29,046 bases of DNA from Roseburia sp. (GCA_030844625.1 JAUUNJ010000005.1:1-29046), one strand, 5' to 3'. Positions 1 to 8,844 are shown, numbered from the stretch's first letter. The notes: generated by a model from the sequence alone, not told the origin. A program made the numbers and translations.

Positions 1-11
1 AAAATGTGTAT

Positions 12-47
12 CAAAAAATCCCCATACACCATTTCTGATGTATGGGG
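12..47 (-). terminator. Rho-independent terminator of ppdK
   Basis: A perfect 9-bp stem (CCCCATACA at 20-28 with TGTATGGGG at 39-47) is followed on the minus strand by a run of six T (13-18). It lies about 45 bases after the ppdK stop codon, as expected for an intrinsic terminator. Confidence 0.9.
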
Positions 48-90
48 TTCATTATCTAATCAACTTTCACTATTCAAAGTGTGCGGTGCA

Positions 91-2718
91 TTACTTGTTA
101 GCGATAGCTGCCTGTGCTGCTGCCAATCTTGCAATAGGAACACGGAATGGTGAACATGATACATAATCAAGTCCAATCTTATGACAGAACTCAACAGATG
201 AAGGATCTCCACCGTGCTCACCACAGATACCTACGTGAAGGTTAGGGTTAACCGGCTTACCAAGCTTAATAGCTGTTTCCATTAACTTACCAACACCTGT
301 CTGGTCTAACTTAGCAAATGGATCATTCTCAAAGATCTTAGCATCATAGTAAGCATCTAAGAACTTACCAGCATCGTCTCTTGAGAATCCGTATGTCATC
401 TGTGTTAAGTCGTTTGTACCGAAGCAGAAGAAGTCTGCCTGTGTAGCAATCTCATCAGCTGTAAGAGCAGCTCTTGGGATTTCAATCATAGTACCAACTT
501 CGTATGCAAGTTCTGCACCTGCTGCTGCGATTTCAGCATCAGCTGTTGCAACTACGATATCCTTAACATATTTTAATTCCTTAGAATCACATGATAATGG
601 AATCATGATTTCAGGCTTAACTGTCCAATCAGCATGTGCTTTCTGAACATTGATAGCTGCACGAATAACAGCCTTTGTCTGCATCTTAGCAATTTCCGGA
701 TAAGTTACAGCAAGACGAAGTCCTCTGTGTCCCATCATTGGATTGAATTCGTGAAGTGATGAAATGATAGCCTTGATATCTTCTACTGATTTGCCCTGAG
801 CATCAGCTAATTTCTTAATATCATCTTCCTCTGTAGGAACGAATTCATGAAGAGGAGGATCTAAGAATCTGATTGTAACCGGGTTACCTTCCAGTGCTTC
901 ATAAAGTGCTTCGAAATCTCCCTGCTGATATGGAAGAATCTTCTCTAAAGCTGCTTCTCTTTCTTCTACTGTATCTGAACAGATCATTTCTCTGAATGCT
1001 GCAATTCTGTCCTCTTCGAAGAACATATGCTCTGTACGGCAAAGACCGATACCTTCAGCACCAAGTTCTCTAGCTTTCTTAGCGTCAGCCGGAGTATCTG
1101 CATTTGTTCTAACCTTTAATGTTCTGAACTTGTCAGCCCATCCCATGATACGTCCAAATGTACCTGCGATTGTAGCATCAACTGTTGGGATAATTCCATC
1201 ATAAATATTACCTGTAGAACCGTCGATTGAGATGTAATCTCCCTCAACATATGTCTTACCAGCTAATGTGAACTTCTTGTTCTCTTCATCCATATTGATG
1301 TCGCCACAACCAGATACACAGCATGTACCCATACCACGTGCTACTACGGCTGCATGTGATGTCATACCACCACGAACTGTTAAGATACCCTGAGCTGCCT
1401 TCATACCTGTAATGTCTTCCGGAGATGTCTCAAGTCTTACTAATACAACCTTTTCTCCTCTGTTATTCCATTCAACAGCATCATCAGCTGTGAATACAAC
1501 CTTACCACAAGCTGCTCCCGGAGATGCTCCAAGTGCCTTTCCAACAGGTGTAGCTGCCTTAAGAGCTGCTGCATCAAACTGTGGATGAAGTAATGTATCT
1601 AAGTTTCTAGGATCGATCATAGCTACAGCTTCTTCTTCTGTTCTCATGCCTTCATCAACCAAGTCACAAGCAATCTGTAAAGCAGCCTGAGCTGTTCTCT
1701 TACCATTACGTGTCTGTAACATGTAAAGTTTTCTATTTTCAACAGTGAACTCCATGTCCTGCATATCTCTATAATGATTTTCAAGAGTTGAGCAAACTTC
1801 TTTAAACTGAGCGAATGCTTCTGGGAATTCCTGTTCCATCTGAGCGATTGGCATTGGTGTTCTAACACCGGCAACTACGTCTTCACCCTGAGCATTCTTT
1901 AAGAACTCACCCATAAGTTTCTTCTCGCCTGTAGCCGGATCTCTTGTAAATGCAACACCAGTACCACAATCATCACCCATGTTACCGAAAGCCATTGACT
2001 GTACGTTAACGGCTGTACCCCATGAATAAGGGATATCGTTGTCACGACGGTAAACGTTAGCACGTGGGTTGTCCCATGAACGGAATACGGCTTTAACAGC
2101 ACCCATTAACTGTTCCTTAGGATCATCTGGGAAGTCTTCGCCAATCTTTTCCTTGTATTCAGCCTTGAACTGTGCAGCAAGTTCTTTTAAATCATCTGCT
2201 GTAAGTTCAACGTCCTGCTGAACACCTCTGTCTTCTTTCATCTTATCAATAAGTTCTTCAAAATATTTTTTACCAACTTCCATAACTACATCAGAATACA
2301 TCTGTATAAATCTTCTGTAGCAGTCCCAAGCCCAACGAGCATTTCCTGATTTCTCAGCAATTGTGTTGACAACTGTCTCATTAAGACCAAGGTTAAGAAT
2401 TGTATCCATCATACCTGGCATAGATGCTCTAGCACCTGAACGAACAGATACAAGAAGAGGATTTTCCTTATCGCCAAATTTCTTTCCTGTAATTTCTTCC
2501 ATCTTTACGATGTACTCGTTAATCTGTCCCTGAATTTCTTCATTGATTTCTCTGCCGTCCTCATAGTACTGAGTACAAGCTTCTGTTGTAATTGTGAATC
2601 CCTGTGGTACCGGAAGTCCTAAACTTGTCATTTCTGCAAGGTTAGCACCTTTACCACCAAGGAGTTCACGCATGTTAGCATTTCCTTCGCTAAAAAGGTA
2701 TACCCATTTGTTTGCCAT
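91..2718 (-). CDS. ppdK: Pyruvate, phosphate dikinase
   Basis: This cytoplasmic enzyme interconverts pyruvate + ATP + Pi with PEP + AMP + PPi, a PPi-linked glycolytic step common in anaerobic Firmicutes. The 875 residues match the family's usual length (about 874). The N-terminal nucleotide-binding domain carries GGKGANLAEM near residue 22. The phosphohistidine domain has GGMTSHAAVVARGMG with His455, the position of the catalytic histidine in the C. symbiosum enzyme. The C-terminal PEP/pyruvate barrel has GLCRTEHMFF and GICGEHGGDPSS, whose Cys832 corresponds to the catalytic cysteine. The start is supported by AGGAGG just upstream of ATG. The gene has its own promoter (2851-2878) and terminator, so it is probably an independent unit next to the glycan locus and not part of it. 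Confidence 0.98.
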   Translation of the reverse strand: MANKWVYLFSEGNANMRELLGGKGANLAEMTSLGLPVPQGFTITTEACTQYYEDGREINEEIQGQINEYIVKMEEITGKKFGDKENPLLVSVRSGARASMPGMMDTILNLGLNETVVNTIAEKSGNARWAWDCYRRFIQMYSDVVMEVGKKYFEELIDKMKEDRGVQQDVELTADDLKELAAQFKAEYKEKIGEDFPDDPKEQLMGAVKAVFRSWDNPRANVYRRDNDIPYSWGTAVNVQSMAFGNMGDDCGTGVAFTRDPATGEKKLMGEFLKNAQGEDVVAGVRTPMPIAQMEQEFPEAFAQFKEVCSTLENHYRDMQDMEFTVENRKLYMLQTRNGKRTAQAALQIACDLVDEGMRTEEEAVAMIDPRNLDTLLHPQFDAAALKAATPVGKALGASPGAACGKVVFTADDAVEWNNRGEKVVLVRLETSPEDITGMKAAQGILTVRGGMTSHAAVVARGMGTCCVSGCGDINMDEENKKFTLAGKTYVEGDYISIDGSTGNIYDGIIPTVDATIAGTFGRIMGWADKFRTLKVRTNADTPADAKKARELGAEGIGLCRTEHMFFEEDRIAAFREMICSDTVEEREAALEKILPYQQGDFEALYEALEGNPVTIRFLDPPLHEFVPTEEDDIKKLADAQGKSVEDIKAIISSLHEFNPMMGHRGLRLAVTYPEIAKMQTKAVIRAAINVQKAHADWTVKPEIMIPLSCDSKELKYVKDIVVATADAEIAAAGAELAYEVGTMIEIPRAALTADEIATQADFFCFGTNDLTQMTYGFSRDDAGKFLDAYYDAKIFENDPFAKLDQTGVGKLMETAIKLGKPVNPNLHVGICGEHGGDPSSVEFCHKIGLDYVSCSPFRVPIARLAAAQAAIANK

Positions 2719-2759
2719 TAATCTTTCCTCCTAAAATATTAGTATTTTTATGGTATGAA

Positions 2760-2789
2760 ACCGGGGGAGTGGCTTCTCCATGATCCGGT
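2760..2789 (-). promoter_or_regulatory. Stem-loop in the ppdK 5' leader
   Basis: The predicted ppdK leader is about 125 nt. It contains a nested stem: ACCGG pairs with CCGGT, and inside it GGAG pairs with CTCC around a 6-nt loop. The hairpin sits about 40 nt before the start codon and does not cover the Shine-Dalgarno. It may affect mRNA stability or regulation. I do not recognise it as a known riboswitch. Confidence 0.35.
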
Positions 2790-2850
2790 CCATATAATCT
2801 CATATTGGTGTCTGCGCACGAAAAATAGGCGCAAAATCACCTATATGACG

Positions 2851-2878
2851 ATTATAACATACCCACCTTTTTAGTCAA
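2851..2878 (-). promoter_or_regulatory. Sigma-A promoter of ppdK
   Basis: On the minus strand TTGACT (2873-2878) is separated by 16 bp from a perfect TATAAT (2851-2856). Transcription would start near 2844, leaving a leader of about 125 nt. This is one of the clearest vegetative promoters in the window. Confidence 0.8.
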
Positions 2879-2940
2879 TAAAATAGTGAAAAATTTCCAT
2901 AATTATTTTAATTTATAAAACAGCCCGCTATAATGCTAAA

Positions 2941-2976
2941 CGAAAAACAGAGTATACTTTTTTAATATACTCTGTT
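2941..2976 (-). terminator. Rho-independent terminator of the 3046-6630 gene
   Basis: An 11-bp perfect stem (AACAGAGTATA at 2946-2956 with TATACTCTGTT at 2966-2976, 9-nt loop) is followed on the minus strand by a T run. It lies about 70 bases after the stop codon and separates this gene from ppdK. Apart from this hairpin and the ppdK promoter and leader, I see nothing else in the 327-base gap 2719-3045. Confidence 0.85.
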
Positions 2977-3045
2977 CAACATTATTAAAGTTAAATTTTC
3001 TTACAAAACAGCTATATTCTGAAAAGTACAATTAAAACAATTTAA

Positions 3046-6000
3046 CTATTTCTTTATTTTAATTTTCTTAGCTTTAGACCACTTACCATAAACCTTTTCA
3101 CCATTGGCATCTAACTTGTAAGCCCTAGCTCTGACAAATAGTTTCTTCTTGTTCTTAAGTTTCTTCGACTTAACAGTTACTTTAATCTTCTTAACAACTT
3201 TCTTGACAACTGCTTTCTTGTTCTTCTTTGCATTCTTCTTTGTCTTGTAGATTGCTATCTGATATCCGGCTGCTCCATTAATCTTCTTAAGGGAAACTTT
3301 TACCTTCTTGGCTGCTTTTTTCTTAGCTGTTATCTTCTTGATCTTTGCCTTTGCAGGTGCTGTCACTTTGACTGTTGCTGCTGTTGTAGATTCTACCGTT
3401 GCAGAAGTTGTTGTCGGTGCCGCTGTCGGATTATCTGCTGTAGATGGTTCTGTAACCGGTTCTGTCGGTGTGTTCGGCTCTGTCGGTGTATCCGGTTCTG
3501 TCGGTGTATCCGGTTCTGTTGGGGTATCCGGTTCTGTCGGTGTATCTGGTTCTGTCGGTGTATCCGGTTCTGTTGGGGTATCCGGTTCTGTCGGTGTATC
3601 TGGTTCTGTCGGTGTATCTTCCGGTAGTAACTCTCTTACAAATATTATATCAATTCTATCAAGACAAACATAATTACCGTTTGTTGACCCCGTTACATCA
3701 ATGATATTTTCTCCTGCTTGCAATTGAACAGTCATTTCACTATTCTGCCCAATCTTAGCCCAGTCTGTTGTTGAAATCAGATTCAATGATTTCCATTCTC
3801 CACCATTAGCCCTCATATAAACTATAGGATTTTTATCTGTACCATAATTTAATTCCAGTTTGTAAATTCCGTCTTTCGGAACTGTTATCGGAACCGAAAC
3901 ATATTTAACATTAGAGCCATCTTCCGCAATCGCTTCACCATTAAGGTTACAGTTCATTCCCTCAACATAACTGTTATTTGAGAATTTGCTTGCCCACGTT
4001 GTAATCTGCGTAACCTTTCCTGTTTCACCCGCGTTGTTTAATGTTCCGTATTCGATTTCAAAATGGGATGCAGGAAGTGGATTTACAACACCTAAAAATT
4101 CAGAAATTTTTGCGCTGACCAGTTCAGACATATATACATGTTCGTCTGAATTTGCATGTCCACTCTGTCCTCCGACCAGATCCGGAAAGGCTACAAAGTC
4201 AATCTTTTCATCTTCCGATGTTGTCTTGAAATCTGCTACTGCTTCTTTATATTTTTCTATAATCTGATAATTTGAATAGACGCCATCACTGTCATAATTT
4301 GGATAATTTCCATATGTCATTACGATGTATGCATTCGGATAAGACGTTCTTAATTCACCGATAAAATTCATCATTCTTTCCATTACTTCATCTGCGCTGT
4401 ATCCCTTGGACAATGCATTTGCACCAAAGTCATTATTAAAGTTGGTCACAATAACATCCGGAGCAAACGTTGTCTGGGCAAATTTTGTTGCCTTATCCCT
4501 GAACCAAGACTGGTATGTATACATTTCTGCCAGCTGGTTTTTCTGTGAGAATGCCCATCCATCTTCTCCTAATGTTCCCTGGGTGCATCCACGTCCTGAA
4601 CATGAAATCTGCTGCCATGTTGCATTGTAAGCACGGCTGATTACCGACGGGAAAGCAAGATATCCGTTCTCTGCACCTGTATCAGGGTCCATCTGGTTAC
4701 CACATGTACTGGAGGCTCCTATGAAAAGAAAACTATAATCTGTTTTTATTGGAGTAATCGCTGCATTTTCATCATATATTAAATAGTTAAGCTGTGCCAG
4801 TCCTGTCATTGCTTCCTGGGTCTTATAAACTTTTATTGTATGGGTTCCCTGAGAAAGATTTTCTGCAAGGAAAATATTACCCGTTTTTGCGTTAAAGGTA
4901 TGATATGTTACTGTTCCATCCACATCCACTGCAAACTTTTCATTTCCTGTTGTTGTAAAGTTCGCTCTGATAGAACCTTCACCTGTATATGTAAATTCAA
5001 AACCGGAACCTGTAAAATCAAAAGTTACTGCATCTTCCACATTCATGTTTCTTCCCCGGAAACTTACAAGTTCTTCCTGCTGAATTTCTTTGGCAGTTTT
5101 CTTAATCTGACCTTCTTCCGGTTCATCCGGTAATACAATCTCTTCCGGATCAATAGTAGGTTCTTCTGTTGTTGTTTCCATCTCAAATTTATCCATAATA
5201 ATCCATCCCGTATCAAGAGAACCAGTAATATAAATTGTGTTTTCTCCCTCATTCAGTTTAACAATAACGTCCTTAACCGCTGTCGCTGCCCAACTGCCTG
5301 TACTCTTGCCATGTGCAAAAATCCAGTCATCATCATTTGTCTTAACACCGAATCTTGTATCTTCGCTTGTTGTCGCATAATAAATATGTATCTTGTAATT
5401 GCCTGCTGTCTCTGCGATAACCCGGTAACTTAAATATTTTGCCAGACTCATATTGCCGTTTACATTAGTATTCATTCCCTCAACATATTTTCCACCTGAA
5501 AAAACAGGATTGCTGTTGATTGTTCCACCAACATATTCTGCTTCTTCTGCCTCAACGCTTCCAACTGCCGGGACCGGTCTGTATGGTTCCGGTTCTGTAG
5601 TCGTTATATCTTCTGCCCGTTTCATTAATTCAAAATAGTCAACATTAATCCATTCCCAGCCCATTCCGGAATACCAGATGTTACATGCACCTGTCACATC
5701 AATTGTATTAACACCTTCTGTTAATTCAACAGTCAAACTAATCGTGCTCACAGTTGTCCATCCCGCTGTCGGTTCTGCCAGTGTTGAAATCCAGTCACCA
5801 CCATTAATTCTGACATCAATATTACATGGATGTTCTGCCTCTCCACCTGCATATCCAACCGTCATTTCATATGTTCCGGCTATTTCAGCATTTACTTTAG
5901 TAGTACAGTAAGCTCTTCCGTTATTTGGCCATGTATTCATATTGCCTACTGCTTTTCCTCCGGAATAATTTTCATGTTCCGTTATTGAATATGCGCTGTT

Positions 6001-6630
6001 TGCCGAACCCTGCGTAAAGGAAATGGCATCTTCTGCCTCATGTCTGCCATTTGCTGCCGGATATAAAGATGCATCTTCCGTTGTGATATCCTCATCTGCA
6101 ACTTCTTCTGTAATGGAAATATAATCTACATTGACAAAGATTGTTGCATCTTCACATGCATTTTTTACCATAATTGTGTTGGTTCCTTCTGCCAGTTCCA
6201 ATGGCACTGAATACTCTGTAAAGCTGTTATAGTTTTTATTATTCGTTATAATATATGTTTCCGCTTCTCCGTCCCCTGCTGCCACTTCCATTGGAATTTC
6301 AGCAACAGTGGAACCTAACGGATTAGAGTTTGCCGCACAGTTCATCTTTACATCATATGTTCCTGCTTTTTTCACTGATACTGTGTAAGTTACATAGTCC
6401 GTTGGATAAATAACTGCTGCCGCTTTACCTGATGCATTAGACAAATCTCCTGTTCTGATCCTTGAATTGGCAGTGGACACTTTTGTCAGCACACACACCG
6501 CTGCGTCCTCTGATTCATAAACTGTGGTTATTGTTTCTGCTTTCGTTGTAATCATCTGCATGGATGGCATTAATCCGACGACCATTGCCAATACCAATAT
6601 CCATGTACAAATTCTCATGTACCTTTTCAT
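3046..6630 (-). CDS. Secreted multi-CBM protein with CE2-like SGNH esterase domain (variant active site)
   Basis: The 1194-residue product has a signal peptide (1-31, cleavage after a TKA-type site). Then come three CBM6/35-like beta-sandwich domains (about 33-180, 195-345, 357-495), a jelly-roll (about 525-625) plus SGNH hydrolase pair (about 632-850) in the order of carbohydrate esterase family 2 (CE2), and a fourth CBM (856-1002). A TPTEPD-repeat linker (1005-1058) and a hyperbasic Fn3-like tail (about 1093-1194) finish it. CE2 enzymes deacetylate plant glycans. The candidate nucleophile Ser640, Gly679, Asn733 and His825 are present, but the usual GDS is GAS, block III reads FNND one residue short, and HP is HA, so activity is uncertain. 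The start has AGGAGG six bases upstream. The gene has its own promoter, operator and terminator. Confidence 0.85.
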   Translation of the reverse strand: MKRYMRICTWILVLAMVVGLMPSMQMITTKAETITTVYESEDAAVCVLTKVSTANSRIRTGDLSNASGKAAAVIYPTDYVTYTVSVKKAGTYDVKMNCAANSNPLGSTVAEIPMEVAAGDGEAETYIITNNKNYNSFTEYSVPLELAEGTNTIMVKNACEDATIFVNVDYISITEEVADEDITTEDASLYPAANGRHEAEDAISFTQGSANSAYSITEHENYSGGKAVGNMNTWPNNGRAYCTTKVNAEIAGTYEMTVGYAGGEAEHPCNIDVRINGGDWISTLAEPTAGWTTVSTISLTVELTEGVNTIDVTGACNIWYSGMGWEWINVDYFELMKRAEDITTTEPEPYRPVPAVGSVEAEEAEYVGGTINSNPVFSGGKYVEGMNTNVNGNMSLAKYLSYRVIAETAGNYKIHIYYATTSEDTRFGVKTNDDDWIFAHGKSTGSWAATAVKDVIVKLNEGENTIYITGSLDTGWIIMDKFEMETTTEEPTIDPEEIVLPDEPEEGQIKKTAKEIQQEELVSFRGRNMNVEDAVTFDFTGSGFEFTYTGEGSIRANFTTTGNEKFAVDVDGTVTYHTFNAKTGNIFLAENLSQGTHTIKVYKTQEAMTGLAQLNYLIYDENAAITPIKTDYSFLFIGASSTCGNQMDPDTGAENGYLAFPSVISRAYNATWQQISCSGRGCTQGTLGEDGWAFSQKNQLAEMYTYQSWFRDKATKFAQTTFAPDVIVTNFNNDFGANALSKGYSADEVMERMMNFIGELRTSYPNAYIVMTYGNYPNYDSDGVYSNYQIIEKYKEAVADFKTTSEDEKIDFVAFPDLVGGQSGHANSDEHVYMSELVSAKISEFLGVVNPLPASHFEIEYGTLNNAGETGKVTQITTWASKFSNNSYVEGMNCNLNGEAIAEDGSNVKYVSVPITVPKDGIYKLELNYGTDKNPIVYMRANGGEWKSLNLISTTDWAKIGQNSEMTVQLQAGENIIDVTGSTNGNYVCLDRIDIIFVRELLPEDTPTEPDTPTEPDTPTEPDTPTEPDTPTEPDTPTEPDTPTEPDTPTEPNTPTEPVTEPSTADNPTAAPTTTSATVESTTAATVKVTAPAKAKIKKITAKKKAAKKVKVSLKKINGAAGYQIAIYKTKKNAKKNKKAVVKKVVKKIKVTVKSKKLKNKKKLFVRARAYKLDANGEKVYGKWSKAKKIKIKK
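3458..3619 (-). repeat. Nine-unit 18-bp tandem repeat encoding the TPTEPD linker
   Basis: Nine in-frame 18-bp units encode seven TPTEPD, one TPTEPN and one TPTEPV. The units fall into variants, and units 3-5 (3494-3547) are repeated exactly as units 6-8 (3548-3601), showing a 54-bp duplication on top of the 18-bp period. It lies between the last CBM and the lysine-rich tail, so copy-number change would only alter spacer length. Confidence 0.95.
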
Positions 6631-6689
6631 TATGTACCTCCTTTTAAATGCTTGAATAATTTCCTAAAAACGGTCTCGCCTTCTAAAAA

Positions 6690-6703
6690 TGTTATCGTTA
6701 ACA
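6690..6703. promoter_or_regulatory. LacI/CcpA-type operator upstream of the 3046-6630 gene
   Basis: TGTTATCGTTAACA is a near-perfect palindrome with the central CG typical of LacI-family sites. It begins two bases after the predicted -10 box, so it would cover the transcription start, a classic repressor position. It also fits the relaxed CcpA cre consensus TGWNANCGNTNWCA, so sequence alone cannot say whether the local LacI protein, CcpA, or both bind. Confidence 0.75.
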
Positions 6704-6705
6704 TT

Positions 6706-6733
6706 ATCATATCACTGTCTGCAAATTTTTCAA
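6706..6733 (-). promoter_or_regulatory. Predicted sigma-A promoter of the 3046-6630 gene
   Basis: On the minus strand TTGAAA (6728-6733) and TATGAT (6706-6711) are 16 bp apart, immediately upstream of the operator palindrome. The start codon at 6630 lies about 75 bases further on. Confidence 0.6.
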
Positions 6734-6828
6734 GTATTTTTAATTCTTATTTTTTAATTTTCTTATTTTTCTACACACTATCCGGTATAATATTTGCTTT
6801 CTCCGCCTGTATCTGTCGTAATTTAAGA

Positions 6829-6852
6829 ATGCACCCGGTGGTCCGGGTGCAT
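6829..6852 (-). terminator. Hairpin terminator after the small gene at 6888-7025
   Basis: A perfect 10-bp GC-rich stem (ATGCACCCGG at 6829-6838 with CCGGGTGCAT at 6843-6852) has a 4-nt loop. It lies about 35 bases after the small gene's stop codon. The minus-strand tail (TCTTAAATT) is only moderately T-rich, so termination may be partial. The rest of 6734-6828 is AT-rich with no gene I can support. Confidence 0.65.
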
Positions 6853-6887
6853 CTTTCTTCGTGAATATTATGCTTTCTTGTTTGCTT

Positions 6888-7025
6888 CTAATAAAGCTCT
6901 GTCCAGCCTGGTTTCTCATTTGCCGCCTGCCCTGAAAATTGATCAAAATTTCCGCTGGTCGTGATAATATCTTTCGCATCAAATTCTATTGTTTCTGCCT
7001 TTGGACTTATATATAATTCTTTCAT
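6888..7025 (-). CDS. Small conserved-looking protein of 45 residues, function unknown
   Basis: This short gene starts at ATG 7025 with a strong AGGAGGAG ribosome site and encodes MKELYISPKAETIEF followed by an acidic, Ser/Thr/Gly-rich, aromatic tail ending in WTELY. The longer in-frame reading from 7118 has no such ribosome site and overlaps the upstream CDS. The gene begins 19 bases after that CDS stops (7045) and precedes a hairpin, so the two are probably cotranscribed. There is no hydrophobic segment, signal peptide or cysteine. From memory, small clostridial proteins with a Y-x-x-P-x-x-E-x-x-x-F start and an acidic 'D-x-I-T-T-S-G' middle (here DIITTSG) recur in gut Firmicutes, but I know no assigned role. 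A peptide precursor is possible but unsupported. Confidence 0.75.
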   Translation of the reverse strand: MKELYISPKAETIEFDAKDIITTSGNFDQFSGQAANEKPGWTELY

Positions 7026-7044
7026 TCTAACTCTCTCCTCCTGA

Positions 7045-8760
7045 CTATTTTGCTGTTGCAAAAGCGTTGATGGTGTTCTGCTCATCTGCTGTATAATTCC
7101 CAAGTGCTCCTGCTGCAATAAGATTCTGTGCTACCTGTGCAATGCTTCTTACAGATGACATATCCTTTGAGTATACTGTTAATGTTTCTCCATCTGTATA
7201 AGTGATTGTAACATATGCTCTTGCAATAAAGTTTCGGATATAGTTTGATTCCATAATATTTACAATAGAACCACAATATGTTCCGATTTCATCATTATCT
7301 TCCACGCCATTTCCATTTACGTCGAACCATCCCGAATTATCTATATTTTTATAAGGATATGTGCTTGAAAGGTCTAATGTGCTGTTTCCTAAATTTTCAT
7401 AAAGATCATTTGCTGTAATCAGCATCCCTTCCGTAATTGCATCTGATGCTAACGCATCCATATTATCTGATACTGCTGTCGCCCGGAATCTGATTCCCGC
7501 GGACCCGTTGAGTCTGATTCCGGCTCCCTGCGCTACTGTTACGGACAATTCATTTACGGAAGTAAATACTATATCTGATGTTACTGTAACAGTATCACCT
7601 GGTTTGTACATATTTGTTCCATCAAAATAACCATATTCGGCATCTGTCGGAAGTGTATATATTGCATTTTTCTCAACCTTTGCCGTTTCTGTACCATCAA
7701 TTTCAACAGAATATGTAGGCGAGACATACTTTTCAATATCAATACAGTCAATGTTTGCCGATGAAATATTCGCTGTACTGCTTTCATATACTGTAAAGAA
7801 GTTTCCATCGCCTGTACTGTTATCCATAGCCGGTCCTGATACGGAAATAGTATTGGCACCTTTGACCAATGTAACAACCGTCTTGATTGTGGCAGTTGTA
7901 TTCCATGTTCCTGTTGCTGGAGCTACTTTTCCTACTATATCCATTTCATCGTCAAACGGTACCCAGTCTTCATTGTTCACTTTAATTAAAAATTCACTGA
8001 CTTTCGGTGCACAATACGATAATGTTACCAGATAATCTCCAGCTTCTTCAGCATCTACTGTCCAGGCAATATGATTTTTTGTATTTCCAATCCAAAACCA
8101 TCCCACACCAACAATTCCACTATTGGAACATTGTGCGTAATAATCTCCTATTGTTGCTGAGTTCCCACCAAGATCCTGTGCATTTTCCGCCTCATGTCTT
8201 CCAATCGCTGCCGGGTAGACCACTGGCGTATCATCTGTCTGTGTGATTTCAATATAATCAAATGTTATAAACTTTGAAGTGGTAGCTGCATCACCTTCAC
8301 TATTATTTTTCATAATGATAACATTGTCTCCCTCTTTCAGAGATAATGTCACTTCCTGTGTAGCAAAAGTATTCCATCCGTTTGCCGTAGTGGATGTTCC
8401 TGTATTTTGAAAATCCTGGCTAAAAGCCACTTCGCCATTCACTGTAAATTCTACCGGAATCACATCCCAGCTAATATTGTTACCTGTTGCATATCTTACC
8501 GGGATGATGTAATCACCATCCTTACTCACATTCACAGTAAGGACCAGATATTGTGTAGGTCTGCACACAACACCCTTTTTCCCTGATGCATTACTTACAC
8601 TGCTATTAACGGTCTGTGCACCACTAATATCTCCTTCTTCTGCCTCATATCTTGTAGTCGTTGTGGCAGCCTTGGTCTGAGCCACCTGCAATATAGGCAT
8701 GAGCCCAATCACCACACTTATACATAAGACGATAGACAACATTTTCTTAATGTTCTTCAT
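7045..8760 (-). CDS. Secreted two-CBM protein with an unrecognised C-terminal domain
   Basis: The 571-residue product has a signal peptide (1-32) and two CBM6/35-like domains (about 36-178 and 188-342), each opening with RYEAE or RHEAE and closing with a DYIEI or DCIDIE strand. A short Ig-like segment follows (about 345-400), then a C-terminal domain (about 405-571) beginning GAGIRLNGSAGIRFRA. I have a sense of this domain from other clostridial surface proteins but cannot name it. I see no catalytic domain, and unlike its neighbours the protein lacks the hyperbasic tail, sortase motif or membrane anchor, so it may be released as a scavenging or scaffolding protein. The ATG is preceded by AAAGGAG. 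A strong promoter and a perfect operator lie upstream, and the 45-residue gene follows directly. Confidence 0.8.
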   Translation of the reverse strand: MKNIKKMLSIVLCISVVIGLMPILQVAQTKAATTTTRYEAEEGDISGAQTVNSSVSNASGKKGVVCRPTQYLVLTVNVSKDGDYIIPVRYATGNNISWDVIPVEFTVNGEVAFSQDFQNTGTSTTANGWNTFATQEVTLSLKEGDNVIIMKNNSEGDAATTSKFITFDYIEITQTDDTPVVYPAAIGRHEAENAQDLGGNSATIGDYYAQCSNSGIVGVGWFWIGNTKNHIAWTVDAEEAGDYLVTLSYCAPKVSEFLIKVNNEDWVPFDDEMDIVGKVAPATGTWNTTATIKTVVTLVKGANTISVSGPAMDNSTGDGNFFTVYESSTANISSANIDCIDIEKYVSPTYSVEIDGTETAKVEKNAIYTLPTDAEYGYFDGTNMYKPGDTVTVTSDIVFTSVNELSVTVAQGAGIRLNGSAGIRFRATAVSDNMDALASDAITEGMLITANDLYENLGNSTLDLSSTYPYKNIDNSGWFDVNGNGVEDNDEIGTYCGSIVNIMESNYIRNFIARAYVTITYTDGETLTVYSKDMSSVRSIAQVAQNLIAAGALGNYTADEQNTINAFATAK

Positions 8761-8807
8761 ATAAAATCTCCTTTCTTTATCGCTTTATCGTACGTTCGTA
8801 TAATTCT

Positions 8808-8836
8808 ATATTAAATCCCCGGAATACCGTTGTCAA
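8808..8836 (-). promoter_or_regulatory. Sigma-A promoter of the 7045-8760 gene
   Basis: A perfect TTGACA (8831-8836) is 17 bp from TAATAT (8808-8813) on the minus strand, about 45 bases upstream of the start codon. The operator at 8845-8858 lies eight bases upstream of the -35 box. Confidence 0.8.
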
Positions 8837-8844
8837 CAGAAAAA

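Noticed and set aside
3458..3619. Possible CRISPR-like array
   Set aside because: The 18-bp units are contiguous with no spacers and encode an in-frame peptide linker.
3308..3704. Plus-strand reading frames rich in VGVSGS repeats
   Set aside because: They are the antisense of the TPTEPD linker and lysine-rich tail, with no ribosome site; the minus-strand gene has signal peptide, domains and terminator.
6740..6982. Minus-strand 80-codon frame overlapping the small gene
   Set aside because: It runs through the terminator hairpin and overlaps the better supported small gene in another frame; no ribosome site or recognisable features.
7023..7118. Longer form of the small gene starting at 7118
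   Set aside because: It overlaps the end of the upstream CDS and lacks a ribosome site, whereas ATG 7025 has a strong one at proper spacing.
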